From Acidobacteriota bacterium (GTDB lineage: Bacteria > Acidobacteriota > Blastocatellia > Pyrinomonadales > Pyrinomonadaceae): a DNA stretch of 64,000 nucleotides. The notes beneath the pieces are model-generated. The model saw only the letters and a list, made by a program, of their open reading frames with translations. It searched no databases and was not told the origin of the DNA. The stretch is taken from NCBI GenBank assembly GCA_003222975.1, contig QHXN01000009.1, positions 123,767 through 187,766 of the forward strand, read 5' to 3'. Each line of letters begins with the position of its first letter. The stretch's first letter is position 1. Shown piece by piece: positions 23,195 through 31,565 of this stretch. The position numbers were made by a program, and so were the translations under genes.

Positions 23195-24255
23195 CAGACG
23201 TTGAACCAGGGAGTGACCCAGATGTACTTGATCGTGAACAGCAGCCTCAGCAGCAGTTTTACGGGGAACAGGAACAGCACCGAGACGGCGAAGAACTGGA
23301 ACGTCATGTATTGCAGCAGACTCGTCCGCGCCAGAATCTTCTCCTCGAAGTCGTTGCGCGTCATCAGCCAGTGGAAGAAGAGTCCGCCGACGAGGAAGAT
23401 GAGGCCGACCACCAGCGCGCCGAAGATGGCCTTCCAAGGGTACGCGTTCAGGAAAGGCAGCCCCCAGCCGGCGACGATCTCGTGGAGGTCGCGGTTGCGG
23501 TCGAACACCACGGCGTTGTGATCCCACGTCTGCCCCGGCCAGAACCAAATCCAGCCGGGGCCCCGAATGAACGTGCCGATGATGATGAGGATGATCCACA
23601 TGAAGAAGCCCCAGAGGAACATCGAGATGGCGAACTTCCTCTGCTTCCAGGTGTAGTAGCCGTTCCCCAGAGGGTTCGAGTCAACGTAGGGGAAGACCAT
23701 CAGGCCGATGATGAGCAGGCTCGGCATCACGACGCCCGCGATCCACGGGTCGAAATAGACGAGCATCTCCTGGAGGCCGAGGAAGTACCACGGCGCTTTC
23801 GACGGATTCATCGTCAGGTTCGGGTTGGCCGGCTCTTCCAGGGGCGCGTTGACGAGGATTGACCAGACGAAGAGGATGACCGTCACGATGACGGCGGCGA
23901 GGAATTCTATGCGGACGAGGTACGGCCACACGTGCAGCTCGCGCGCCCAGCCCGGTCGCCACGGCAGGGTCTTGCGGTGGTGCGTCTTGGCGAGCTGCGG
24001 GTCAGAGGCGAGCTGCTCGATGAGTTGGTCGTTGGCGCGCGACTGCCTCAGCCCCAGCCACGTGAAGAACGGGACGACGATCAGGAGCGCCGCAATCGGG
24101 ATGTTGTCCGGCGCGGAGACAATCGTCCAGAGCTGACGCCAGTCCTTGACGTTGAGCGCCCAGACCACGACCACGACCGCCAGCGCGATGAGCAGGATCA
24201 TCCCGCGGCTCAGCCTGAAGCGGCTCCGCCCCTCGAACCTCGCAACGTTTTCCAT
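23194..24255 (-). CDS. Cytochrome b C-terminal-domain subunit of the bc complex
   Basis: A 353-residue membrane protein corresponding to the C-terminal half of cytochrome b (subunit IV-like) with extra helices. After two N-terminal helices comes LPWRPGWARELHVWPYLVRIE, then the Qo-site region reading NPSKAPWYFLGLQEMLVYFD. In the canonical motif the loop reads PEWY; here the aligned residues are A-P-W-Y, so the usual Glu is a Pro. About seven TM helices are visible. It is encoded between the N-terminal cytochrome b gene and the octaheme cytochrome, and AGAGG precedes the ATG. Together with its neighbours it forms the quinol-oxidising membrane core. Confidence 0.9.
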   Translation of the reverse strand: MENVARFEGRSRFRLSRGMILLIALAVVVVVWALNVKDWRQLWTIVSAPDNIPIAALLIVVPFFTWLGLRQSRANDQLIEQLASDPQLAKTHHRKTLPWRPGWARELHVWPYLVRIEFLAAVIVTVILFVWSILVNAPLEEPANPNLTMNPSKAPWYFLGLQEMLVYFDPWIAGVVMPSLLIIGLMVFPYVDSNPLGNGYYTWKQRKFAISMFLWGFFMWIILIIIGTFIRGPGWIWFWPGQTWDHNAVVFDRNRDLHEIVAGWGLPFLNAYPWKAIFGALVVGLIFLVGGLFFHWLMTRNDFEEKILARTSLLQYMTFQFFAVSVLFLFPVKLLLRLLFTIKYIWVTPWFNV

Positions 24256-24272
24256 CTCACGAACCTCTTACT

Positions 24273-24380
24273 CGTGAACCGTGAACCGTAAACCGTGACA
24301 AGATAAAAGCGCCATCGGAATCACACAATGTCCTTCGTCACTCGTTTCCTCTCGTCACGGTTTACGGTTCACGGTTCACG
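24273..24380. repeat. Heptad inverted-repeat element, ACGGTTY family (copy 3, perfect arms)
   Basis: The left arm 24273-24299 and right arm 24354-24380 are exact reverse complements over 27 nt (units CGTGAAC, CGTGAAC, CGTAAAC, CGTGAC). The loop is 54 nt. The element starts 7 nt after the stop of the N-terminal cytochrome b gene and ends 17 nt before the start of the C-terminal one. Confidence 0.95.
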
Positions 24381-24387
24381 GCTTTAG

Positions 24388-25311
24388 CTACTTCTTAACC
24401 GCCTTCATCTCCGATTCGAGCATCACGGGCGCGGGGCCGCTGATGCCGCCGTCCTTGCGTATGCGCCAGAAGTGGACGGCCATGAAGATCGAAGCGACGA
24501 GCGGGATGCCGATGCAGTGCCAGATGTAGGAGCGCAGGAGCGCGTTCGCGTCCACGATTGAGCCGCCCAGGAGGCCGAACCGCACGTCGTTGAATGGAGT
24601 CATGCCGAGCTGCGGCCCAAACGGGCCTTCGTGTCCCAGGAGCGGCGTGGCGCGCGCCATGTTCGTGCCCACCGTCACGGCCCAGAAGCCGAGCTGGTCG
24701 TCGGGCAGCAGATACCCGGTGAACGACAGAAGCATCGTCAACACCAAAAGCACGACGCCGACGCACCAGTTGAACTCGCGCGGGCGCTTGTACGAACCCG
24801 TCAGCACGACGCGGAACATGTGCAGCCATGTCGTGATAATCATCAGGTGGGCCGCCCAGCGGTGCATGTTTCGGAGGAGCTTGCCGAACGGCACGTCGTG
24901 TTCGAGGTACTGTATGTCGCGGAACGCCGCGACCTTCACGGGGTGGTAGTAGAACATCAAGAGCACGCCCGTGAAGGTGAGGACGATGAAGAGGTAGAAG
25001 GTGATGCCGCCCATGCCCCAGGTGAAGTTGTAGCGCGTGGCGTCGCGGTTGATCTTCGCCGGGTGGAGGTGGAGGAAGACGTTCGAGAGAATGGCTAAGC
25101 TTCGGTTGCGCGGGTCGGAGCGGTCGTGCGAGACGCGGAAGATGGACTTCCAGAGTTGCGTCTGCTGCGGGTCTTTGTAGGTCTTCGCCTCTGCCTCGGC
25201 GCGCTCCTTGAGGGCCACGGCCTGGCCGCGCGCCTTCTCGATGAGGCCCGCGCCCCTGACCTTCAGGCCCTGCTGACCGTCGCCGTCCCCGTCGGGTCGT
25301 TCAGGCTCCAT
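24388..25311 (-). CDS. Cytochrome b N-terminal-domain subunit (diheme)
   Basis: A 307-residue protein with a 60-residue charged N-terminal extension (EKARGQAVALKERAEAEAKT), then four TM helices. The two b-heme His pairs are in LRNMHRWAAHLMI and in the fourth helix, YIWHCIGIPLVASIFMAVH. The Gly pairs of helix A are in WGMGGITFYLF. It transfers electrons across the membrane in the Q cycle, with the C-terminal subunit and Rieske protein encoded on either side. GGGGAGG lies before the ATG. The split b (N and C halves in separate genes) resembles b6f-type and other bacterial bc complexes. Confidence 0.95.
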   Translation of the reverse strand: MEPERPDGDGDGQQGLKVRGAGLIEKARGQAVALKERAEAEAKTYKDPQQTQLWKSIFRVSHDRSDPRNRSLAILSNVFLHLHPAKINRDATRYNFTWGMGGITFYLFIVLTFTGVLLMFYYHPVKVAAFRDIQYLEHDVPFGKLLRNMHRWAAHLMIITTWLHMFRVVLTGSYKRPREFNWCVGVVLLVLTMLLSFTGYLLPDDQLGFWAVTVGTNMARATPLLGHEGPFGPQLGMTPFNDVRFGLLGGSIVDANALLRSYIWHCIGIPLVASIFMAVHFWRIRKDGGISGPAPVMLESEMKAVKK

Positions 25312-25390
25312 ACTATCCTCCCCACAAGCCCAAAACGTTTTCGAGAGGGCAGACCCCCGCCCGTTCCTTCGTCGCTTGAGTCACGAGCCG

Positions 25391-26272
25391 CTAAATGCGG
25401 ATGAATGACCCGTCGTCGTTGAAGTGGTTCGTGCCGCCCTTCTGCCAGTCGTAGAGCTTGCCGGTGTTGACGACGACCTGTCCCTCTGCGTCCAGGTGCA
25501 CCTCGGCGCGATCCATCGGGCGGGGCGCAGGCCCCTCGAAGTTGATGCCCTCGCTGTCGTAGCCGCTGCCGTGGCACGGGCACTTGAACTTGTTCTCGCT
25601 CGCCTTCCAGTCGGGCGTGCACCCCAGGTGCGTGCAGCGCGCGAAGATGACGAAGAGGCGCTCGCTGTTCTTCACGACCCAGATGCGGCGCTGCTGCTGC
25701 CACTTCGTATCCACGCCCGTGGCGTAGTCGCCGGGGAAGCCGATGCGGAAGACGCTCGACGGCTCGAAGATTGTGCGCGGCAGGAAGAAGCGCAGGAACA
25801 TCAGGAAGTCTATGGCGAGGAACGAGAAGATGCTCCCCCAGACTATCCGACGGCGCAGCTTGTTGACGGGAGGGTCGGGCGCGCTTTCGACGAGCGGCCC
25901 GGCGGGCCTGGCGGCGACCGGCTTGGCCGCGGCGGCCTTCGTGACGCCCTTGTTGACCGAAGGCGTCGGCGTGGAGGTGGTCTTTGAAGCGCCGGAGGCC
26001 GGAGAGACTCGCGCCGCCGCGGGAGTCGCCGCGGGCACTTCCTTCGCGCCGCCGTCGCCCGGCGGCGGGACTTCGGCTGTCGTGCCCGACGAGGCAGCCC
26101 TGGCCGACGGCGGGACGACCGTCCTCCCCTTCGCGGGCGCAGACTCGCGCCGGACTACTTCACCTCTGGCGGCGGCGAGCAGATCACTTACCTTCGGCTT
26201 AGCCCCTTGTTCTTCGTTCGGAGTGTCGGGTGCACTCTCTGCGGGCGGAGTCGGATTGTCGTTCTGATCCAC
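25391..26272 (-). CDS. Rieske iron-sulfur protein with long Pro/Ala-rich N-terminus
   Basis: A 293-residue protein (GTG start, GGGAGG upstream), first gene of the respiratory cluster. Residues 1-130 are disordered and Ala/Pro/Thr-rich. One TM (IVWGSIFSFLAIDFLMFLRFF) follows an RRR motif at about 140. The C-terminal Rieske fold has both cluster loops, CTHLGCTPDWK and CPCHGSGYDSEG, so the [2Fe-2S] site is intact. It receives the first quinol electron and should hand it to the octaheme cytochrome. The long N-terminal extension is on the cytoplasmic side, is unusual for the family (typically 20-40 residues), and is of unknown use. Confidence 0.95.
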   Translation of the reverse strand: MDQNDNPTPPAESAPDTPNEEQGAKPKVSDLLAAARGEVVRRESAPAKGRTVVPPSARAASSGTTAEVPPPGDGGAKEVPAATPAAARVSPASGASKTTSTPTPSVNKGVTKAAAAKPVAARPAGPLVESAPDPPVNKLRRRIVWGSIFSFLAIDFLMFLRFFLPRTIFEPSSVFRIGFPGDYATGVDTKWQQQRRIWVVKNSERLFVIFARCTHLGCTPDWKASENKFKCPCHGSGYDSEGINFEGPAPRPMDRAEVHLDAEGQVVVNTGKLYDWQKGGTNHFNDDGSFIRI

Positions 26273-26356
26273 GCCGCGACCTCCCTTCAGGAATCAGCCT
26301 TGACTTGAGACCCAAGTCAACAAGCCGGGGCTTTCGGGTGCAGCCATGCGCGAGAC

Positions 26357-26362
26357 AGTATA
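26357..26362 (-). promoter_or_regulatory. Possible -10 box of the respiratory cluster
   Basis: The minus strand reads TATACT here, about 85 nt upstream of the Rieske start. The corresponding -35 position is poor. On the plus strand, TATAAT at 26458-26463 is a possible -10 for the glutaredoxin gene. Both are tentative. Confidence 0.25.
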
Positions 26363-26526
26363 GTACACCGTAGATGAGCTATAAAGCTCGCCTTCCCGCG
26401 CGTGGATTCCAAATGCTTTTGCGTGACATGAAGTGCAGCCGCGCCAGATAAAACAGATATAATGACTTGGCTTCGACGCAATTTATAACCTTTTCAGCCC
26501 CGCGTGGCAAGTGTTTATTTTTTACT

Positions 26527-26826
26527 ATGAAACGCGGGACGCGCGCCCCCGGCGCGGGCGCAGACAATCTCAAATTGACTACCAAACCACACGTCATCTT
26601 CTACACGAAGCCGGGCTGCCACCTCTGCGAGGACGCCAGGCGCGAGATCGAGCGGGCGGGCTGCCCCGGACAGTTCACCTTCGAGGAGGTCAACATCCTC
26701 TCCGACCCCGAACTCCAGAGGCGCTACGGCGTGGACATCCCCGTCGTCCTCATCAACGGCACGCACGCCTTCAAACACCAACTGACCTCCAAAGACTTCC
26801 GCCGGGCGATACGGCGGTTCTCATAA
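26527..26826 (+). CDS. Glutaredoxin-like thiol protein
   Basis: A 99-residue protein from the ATG at 26527. After a variable 20 residues the fold begins KPHVIFYTKPGCHLCEDARR, with the active-site CHLC. The cis-Pro region is VDIPVVLING, followed by the HAFKHQLTSKDFRRAI helix. It belongs to the short glutaredoxin-like (DUF836) group that reduces disulfides, possibly using thiols other than glutathione. No clear Shine-Dalgarno sequence is present. It ends 14 nt from the convergent PQQ dehydrogenase gene. Confidence 0.82.
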   Translation: MKRGTRAPGAGADNLKLTTKPHVIFYTKPGCHLCEDARREIERAGCPGQFTFEEVNILSDPELQRRYGVDIPVVLINGTHAFKHQLTSKDFRRAIRRFS

Positions 26827-26839
26827 AAGGCGTCCGTCT

Positions 26840-29323
26840 TCAAGGCCCGAAGCGCCTTCGGTACTCGGTCGAGGAGATGAAGGCCCTGACCATCTCCGCG
26901 GCGCGGAAGTCGCCGCCGAAACGGTTGAGCTTCGCGAGCCAGAAGTCGTAGCCGCTGAAGTCCGCGTCCGGCGCGGCGTCCGGGTCGCGCCTGAGGTAGC
27001 CGAAGTATTCCATCAGCACGAAGGCGCGGTTGGATTCGGCGGCCTTGAAGTCGTCGTCCTCGGCGATCTTGCGGAGCACGCTGGCGCGCGTCTCGCTCCC
27101 CGCGGCGAGGCACGCGGCGAGGTCGTCGGCTTCGGCCTTCGTGAGCGCGCCGCCAGCGTTCGCGTTGAGCGCCGCGACGTAGTCGGCGGACGTCTGCCCC
27201 GAAGGATGGCGCGCGAGGAAGTCGGCGCGCGCGACGAACTCGGCGGCGAAGTCCTGCTTGTTCTGTTCGAGCAGCGCCTCCCAGCCGGCCTGCCCGACCA
27301 CGACGCCTCTGCCGATCTCCTGCGTGTCGCGCAGGAACTCGGTGAAGCGGACGGGCACGGGAACCGCGGGCGGGTTGATGTCGCCGAAGGCGGCCTTGTG
27401 CACGCGATAGACGAGGATGCCGGTCTCCTGGAACTCTATCGAGAAGAAGAAGGCGGCGGAAGTGTCCACGCGCTTCGTGTCGGTGCAGAAGGCGTTGCCG
27501 TTGCAGAGGTCTATGCCGCTCGTCCAGAACTGCTGGCCGCTCGTGTCCGGCTCGCGATTGAGGAAGTCGAGGTAGTGCTGGCGAACGTAGAAGCTCGAAC
27601 GGTCAATCGGGTTTGAGGCGCTCGTGGCCGCGTCGTCGTCCGTGATGGTCAACACGGCGGTCGAGGGCGAGACGAGCGAGCCGTTGCCCTTGAGGTTACT
27701 GAGCGAGAGGTTGACGTCCTCGTCGCCTTCTCGCGTGTCGTCGTTGGTGAAGAGGACGACGAAGGTCTTAACCGTTTCGCCGGGCGCGAAGTGAAGCGTG
27801 CCCAGGGCCGTCGTGTAGTCGCTGCGGGAGGAGGCGGAGCCGTCGCTCGTCGCGTAGTCCACGAACAGTTCGGCGGAGGCGTCGCCGTCACGCCGGACGC
27901 TGACGACGGCACTGCCCGACTGCTCTCCCGCGGCGAAGGACGCGGAGTCGAAATGGACGACTGCGGACGTGGGCGGCGGCGTGGGCGAAGGAGCGGGTGT
28001 CGGAGTCGGAGTCGGTGAAGGCGTGGGCGAAGGTGTAGGTGAAGGCGAAGGCGTGGGCGTGGGAGTCGGCGTGGGCGAAGGTGTAGGAGATGGCGTCGGC
28101 GTTGAGGTTGGAGTCGGAGTCGGAGTCGGTGGGGGGCTGGTATCAACGAGCGAGTAAACCTCGCCCGTGCTGTAGCTGGCGACGTAGAGGTTGCCGGCCT
28201 CGTCCTCGCCGAAGGCGGAGATGCTGATGCTGGTGTCAAGCAACTGCGTGTTCTGCCAGCTCGTACCTTGCCGTTTGAGCGACCAGACGCGACCACTGCA
28301 ATAATCGCCGTAGAAGTAGAGGCCCTGCATGCGCGGGAACGCGCTGCCGCGATAGACGTAGCCGCCGACCACGGCGCAGCCGAGGCCGTGGTCGTACTCC
28401 ACGACGGGCAGCGTCAGTCCGGTCATGTCACACGACGGAGGGTTGTAGCAGTGCATGCCTTCCGTGATCCGCCAGCCGTAATTCTGGCCGCCCGCACTGC
28501 CCGCGTTCTGAAAGTCAACCTCCTCGAACAGGTCTTGGCCGACATCGCCGATGTAGAGGTCGCCGGTCAGGCGGTCGAAGGAGAAGCGCCAGGGGTTGCG
28601 CAGGCCGAGCGCCCAGATTTCGGGCCGGTAGGTCGGCTGCGTGACGAAGGGATTGGTGGGCGGGACGGTGTAGGTCTGAGGGCTGCCGGTTTCGACATCG
28701 AGGCGGAGAATCTTGCCGAGCAACTGCGCGGGATTCTGCGCGTTGTTGTTGGGGTCGCCGCCTGAGCCGCCGTCGCCCATGCCGACGTAGAGGAAGCCGT
28801 CGGGGCCGAAGGCGAGCTGCCCGCCGTTGTGGTTGGCGAAGGGCTGCGCGATGGTGATGAGCTTCTGCTCGCTCGCGGCGTCGGCCACGTCCGCGTTGGC
28901 GGCGCTGCGCTGGTAGCGCGCGATGACTGTGTCGCCGTTGGTGTTCGTGTAATCAACGTAGAAGTGGCCCTTCGCCGAGTAGTTCGACGGGAAGGCGAGG
29001 CCGAGCAGTCCGCGCTCGCCGCCGGCGCTGACGCGCGCCGAGATGTCCAGGAACGGCGGCGCGAGGAGTGCGCCGTTTTTGACGATGCGGACGCGCCCGC
29101 CCTGCTCGACGACGAAGAGGCGGCCACTCCCGTCGCCCGCGTTCGTGATGCTGACCGGCGAGGAGAAGCCGGAGACGGGCGAGGCTAGAGCCAGCGTGGG
29201 CAAATCCGTCGCGGCGCTCGTCTCCTGCGCGCGGGCGCGCCGTGGGCCTTTGGATGTGAAGACGAAAAGAAAGAGAACGACCGCGGCGAACAGCAGCGCC
29301 GCACGAAAACTCCGACGGCTCAT
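26840..29323 (-). CDS. Secreted PQQ-type sugar dehydrogenase with Pro/Thr linker, Calx-beta and DUF4214-like domains
   Basis: An 827-residue exported modular enzyme. A signal peptide covers 1-32. Residues 45-390 are a soluble glucose/sorbosone dehydrogenase beta-propeller: [63 protein letters not shown]. The catalytic His is in the NHNGG loop. Residues about 395-450 are a (PT/PS)n linker. A Calx-beta repeat follows ([40 protein letters not shown]). Then comes a C-terminal helical domain ([40 protein letters not shown]) of the DUF4214-like type common in secreted Acidobacterial proteins. It oxidises sugars in the periplasm or outside the cell if PQQ is available. GGGAGGGAAG precedes the ATG. 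Confidence 0.9.
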   Translation of the reverse strand: MSRRSFRAALLFAAVVLFLFVFTSKGPRRARAQETSAATDLPTLALASPVSGFSSPVSITNAGDGSGRLFVVEQGGRVRIVKNGALLAPPFLDISARVSAGGERGLLGLAFPSNYSAKGHFYVDYTNTNGDTVIARYQRSAANADVADAASEQKLITIAQPFANHNGGQLAFGPDGFLYVGMGDGGSGGDPNNNAQNPAQLLGKILRLDVETGSPQTYTVPPTNPFVTQPTYRPEIWALGLRNPWRFSFDRLTGDLYIGDVGQDLFEEVDFQNAGSAGGQNYGWRITEGMHCYNPPSCDMTGLTLPVVEYDHGLGCAVVGGYVYRGSAFPRMQGLYFYGDYCSGRVWSLKRQGTSWQNTQLLDTSISISAFGEDEAGNLYVASYSTGEVYSLVDTSPPPTPTPTPTSTPTPSPTPSPTPTPTPTPSPSPTPSPTPSPTPTPTPAPSPTPPPTSAVVHFDSASFAAGEQSGSAVVSVRRDGDASAELFVDYATSDGSASSRSDYTTALGTLHFAPGETVKTFVVLFTNDDTREGDEDVNLSLSNLKGNGSLVSPSTAVLTITDDDAATSASNPIDRSSFYVRQHYLDFLNREPDTSGQQFWTSGIDLCNGNAFCTDTKRVDTSAAFFFSIEFQETGILVYRVHKAAFGDINPPAVPVPVRFTEFLRDTQEIGRGVVVGQAGWEALLEQNKQDFAAEFVARADFLARHPSGQTSADYVAALNANAGGALTKAEADDLAACLAAGSETRASVLRKIAEDDDFKAAESNRAFVLMEYFGYLRRDPDAAPDADFSGYDFWLAKLNRFGGDFRAAEMVRAFISSTEYRRRFGP
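27969..28136. repeat. Low-complexity hexamer-rich DNA coding a Pro/Thr/Ser linker
   Basis: Near-tandem units such as GGCGTG, GGCGAAGG and GGAGTCGG repeat for about 170 nt inside the PQQ dehydrogenase gene and encode alternating Pro with Thr or Ser. Units are 6 nt, so length changes would keep the frame. Confidence 0.85.
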
Positions 29324-29368
29324 TACTTCCCTCCCCTTTTTCGGCGAACACTAAATCTCAGGGACGCC

Positions 29369-31558
29369 CTACCCGCCCGCGAAGTGAAGCGCGGCGGCCT
29401 TCTCTTCGATGACGGCATAGAGCTGTTCGCGCTCGCCCTCGTCCGCCGACTGGCGGTAGGCGAGTAGGACTTCCTTCAGTGACGCGAGATCGCGGTACAG
29501 TCCCGCGTCCTCGATTGGGGGCGTGAGATAGGAGACTAGCCCGGCGTATGAACGACGCCGCGCGATGGAACCCTCCGAAGGGTTGTTGACGCTGTAAATA
29601 TACACGTGCGGCAGCTCGCCGATCAAACGGTCGGGCCAGCACTTGCCCGACAATCCGACCTGCTTGCCCGGCATGAACTCCAGAGCGCCGTGCGTGCCAG
29701 TGTGGACGACGGCGTCGGCGCGGAAGATTTTTTCGAGGTAGGTGTAGAGCGCCGCGAAACCGTGGTGCGGCGCTCCGCCGCGCGACATCAAGAGCCGCAT
29801 CGGGTCGCCCTCGTAGCCGAACGTCGGCTGCACGGCGACGAAGACGTTGCCGAGCCGCACGCCCTGAATCAGAAGCTCGCGCCCGAAAGTGTTGACGTGG
29901 CCGGGCGCAGCGCCCCACTCGTTTTCGATGTCGGCGGCGTAAGGGCACAGGCGCAGGTACTCCTCAACGCCCATCCTGTAAGCGACGTTCGCCACCGCAC
30001 CGAACGCTGCGGAGTTGCCGCCGAGCAGCATTTCGCGCAGCCGGTCGGCGTCGGGCGGGACTTCGACCGCGTAGCCTTCGGCGCGGAGGCGGCACAGAAT
30101 CTCCTGGACGCTTGGGAACACGTCGAGGTCTGCCGCCGTGCCGATGTTCCCCTTGTTGGGCGGAAAGCAGAAGAGGACGAGCGCGATTTTTATCTCACCC
30201 CGCTCCGCATTCTGAAGACGGTTCCAGCGGCGCAGGCGACGCGCCACGCGGCGGCAGCGCTCTTCGAGCGCGACCGGCTCGACGCCCTCCGCCGTCATCC
30301 CGCCGAAGACGAACGGCTCGGTCGCGCCGTCAATTTCCGGGATGGCGACCTGCATTCCGGCCTGCACGGGGTTCAGCCCCGTCCAGGACTCGCGCCACGC
30401 CTCGACCGTCTGCACGTCCAGGCTCACAGCCGAGCGCAGCGGTCGCTTCAACCCGCGAAGAAATTCGACCGCCGCCTCGCTGTCGTTCATCGCCGGCCCG
30501 CCCACGAAGCTGAAGCCCGTCAACGAGACGATCTGGCTCACGCGCGACCTCGCAGCCCCGCGACCGTCGTCATTCGATAGACCGCCTTCGACGAAAAAGC
30601 GCGAGCACGCGTCGCGGTTGTCCATGAAGGTGGAGATGACGGGGAGCGCGGCGAGACCTTCGCGCTCGACGGCGCGGATCAGCCCGTCGTAGTGCTTGCG
30701 CGTGCCGCTGACGACGTTCGTGCGCATGAGCAGGAAGCCGACCGTGTTCGACGGCACGAGCGGCGGCGTCTTCGCGCGTTTGGCCCGGCGTTCGTACCAG
30801 CGTCGGTACGCGTCGAACGTCTCGAAGATTGCGGGCGCGTCGGGGTGGTAGATGCCGACCGCGGGAGCGGTTTCGGGCGGCGGCACTTCGATTTTTGAAA
30901 GTCGCCCGTCGCCCGCGTAGTGCTTCAGCGCGTAGAGGAGCATCGAGCGGATGTTGACGGGCGTCGGCTGGAGGAAGTAGCAGAAGAGGTACAGGTAATT
31001 TTTCACGTCGCGCAGGCGGCCCGCGCCCGGCACGAAGCGCAGGAGCGACGGCATGCGCTCGACGAGTTTTAGATACTGCGCGTGTCTCGACGAAACCCCG
31101 CGCCGCCGCCCGCGCGCCTGCTCGCCCATCCAGGAACCGACGCTCTTAACCAGGCGGCGCGCCCGGCCCTCGCCTCTCCCCTTTCCGCTTGCGTTTGCCT
31201 TCCCTTCGTCGCCTCTCTCTTCCGTCGCGCTCCCGAAGCGGAGCTTCCCCATCCGCGTCCGACGCATCAACTCCGGCATGCAGTTGATGACGACGACGGC
31301 GCGGTGCTTCGACTCGAAGCGGCGCAGCAGTGGCACGAGGCGCGCGGCGTTCTCGCCGTCGGTGACGTGAATGACGAAGACGACTTCGGACTCGCAGAGG
31401 TCGCGCTCGACTTCTCTCCACTCGTTCTCCGAGAGCGGTGCGCCGAAGTTGTGCGCAGCGACGCGCAGCCCCGTGCGGTGGCGGCGGTTGATCTCCTCCT
31501 CCGCTTGACGCAAAGGGGCGAGCAGGCTCGAACCGACGTAGAGAATCGTGGTCTTCAT
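29369..31558 (-). CDS. Magnesium-chelatase H subunit (BchH/ChlH-like), N-terminal half
   Basis: A 729-residue protein equal to the first 55% of BchH/ChlH, the porphyrin-binding subunit of Mg-chelatase. It begins with the BchH-specific N-terminal domain (YVGSSLLAPLRQAEEEINR, then VVINCMPELMRRTRMGKLR). It carries the chelatase core motif HTGTHGALEFMPGKQVG and the following NNPSEGSIARRRSYAG and SYLTPP. It stops at EKAAALHFAGG, where full-length BchH continues. These motifs favour BchH over CobN, whose core reads more like HxGxHGxxEWLPGK. Its ATG lies 7 nt after the stop of the gene for the C-terminal half, with only a weak ribosome-binding site. So the order is C-half then N-half, the reverse of the protein order. 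Confidence 0.92.
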   Translation of the reverse strand: MKTTILYVGSSLLAPLRQAEEEINRRHRTGLRVAAHNFGAPLSENEWREVERDLCESEVVFVIHVTDGENAARLVPLLRRFESKHRAVVVINCMPELMRRTRMGKLRFGSATEERGDEGKANASGKGRGEGRARRLVKSVGSWMGEQARGRRRGVSSRHAQYLKLVERMPSLLRFVPGAGRLRDVKNYLYLFCYFLQPTPVNIRSMLLYALKHYAGDGRLSKIEVPPPETAPAVGIYHPDAPAIFETFDAYRRWYERRAKRAKTPPLVPSNTVGFLLMRTNVVSGTRKHYDGLIRAVEREGLAALPVISTFMDNRDACSRFFVEGGLSNDDGRGAARSRVSQIVSLTGFSFVGGPAMNDSEAAVEFLRGLKRPLRSAVSLDVQTVEAWRESWTGLNPVQAGMQVAIPEIDGATEPFVFGGMTAEGVEPVALEERCRRVARRLRRWNRLQNAERGEIKIALVLFCFPPNKGNIGTAADLDVFPSVQEILCRLRAEGYAVEVPPDADRLREMLLGGNSAAFGAVANVAYRMGVEEYLRLCPYAADIENEWGAAPGHVNTFGRELLIQGVRLGNVFVAVQPTFGYEGDPMRLLMSRGGAPHHGFAALYTYLEKIFRADAVVHTGTHGALEFMPGKQVGLSGKCWPDRLIGELPHVYIYSVNNPSEGSIARRRSYAGLVSYLTPPIEDAGLYRDLASLKEVLLAYRQSADEGEREQLYAVIEEKAAALHFAGG

Positions 31559-31565
31559 CTTTGCT

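Noticed and set aside
26467..26526. TTG start for the glutaredoxin-like protein
   Set aside because: No ribosome site, and the extra 20 residues fall outside the fold; the ATG at 26527 is preferred, although itself weakly supported.
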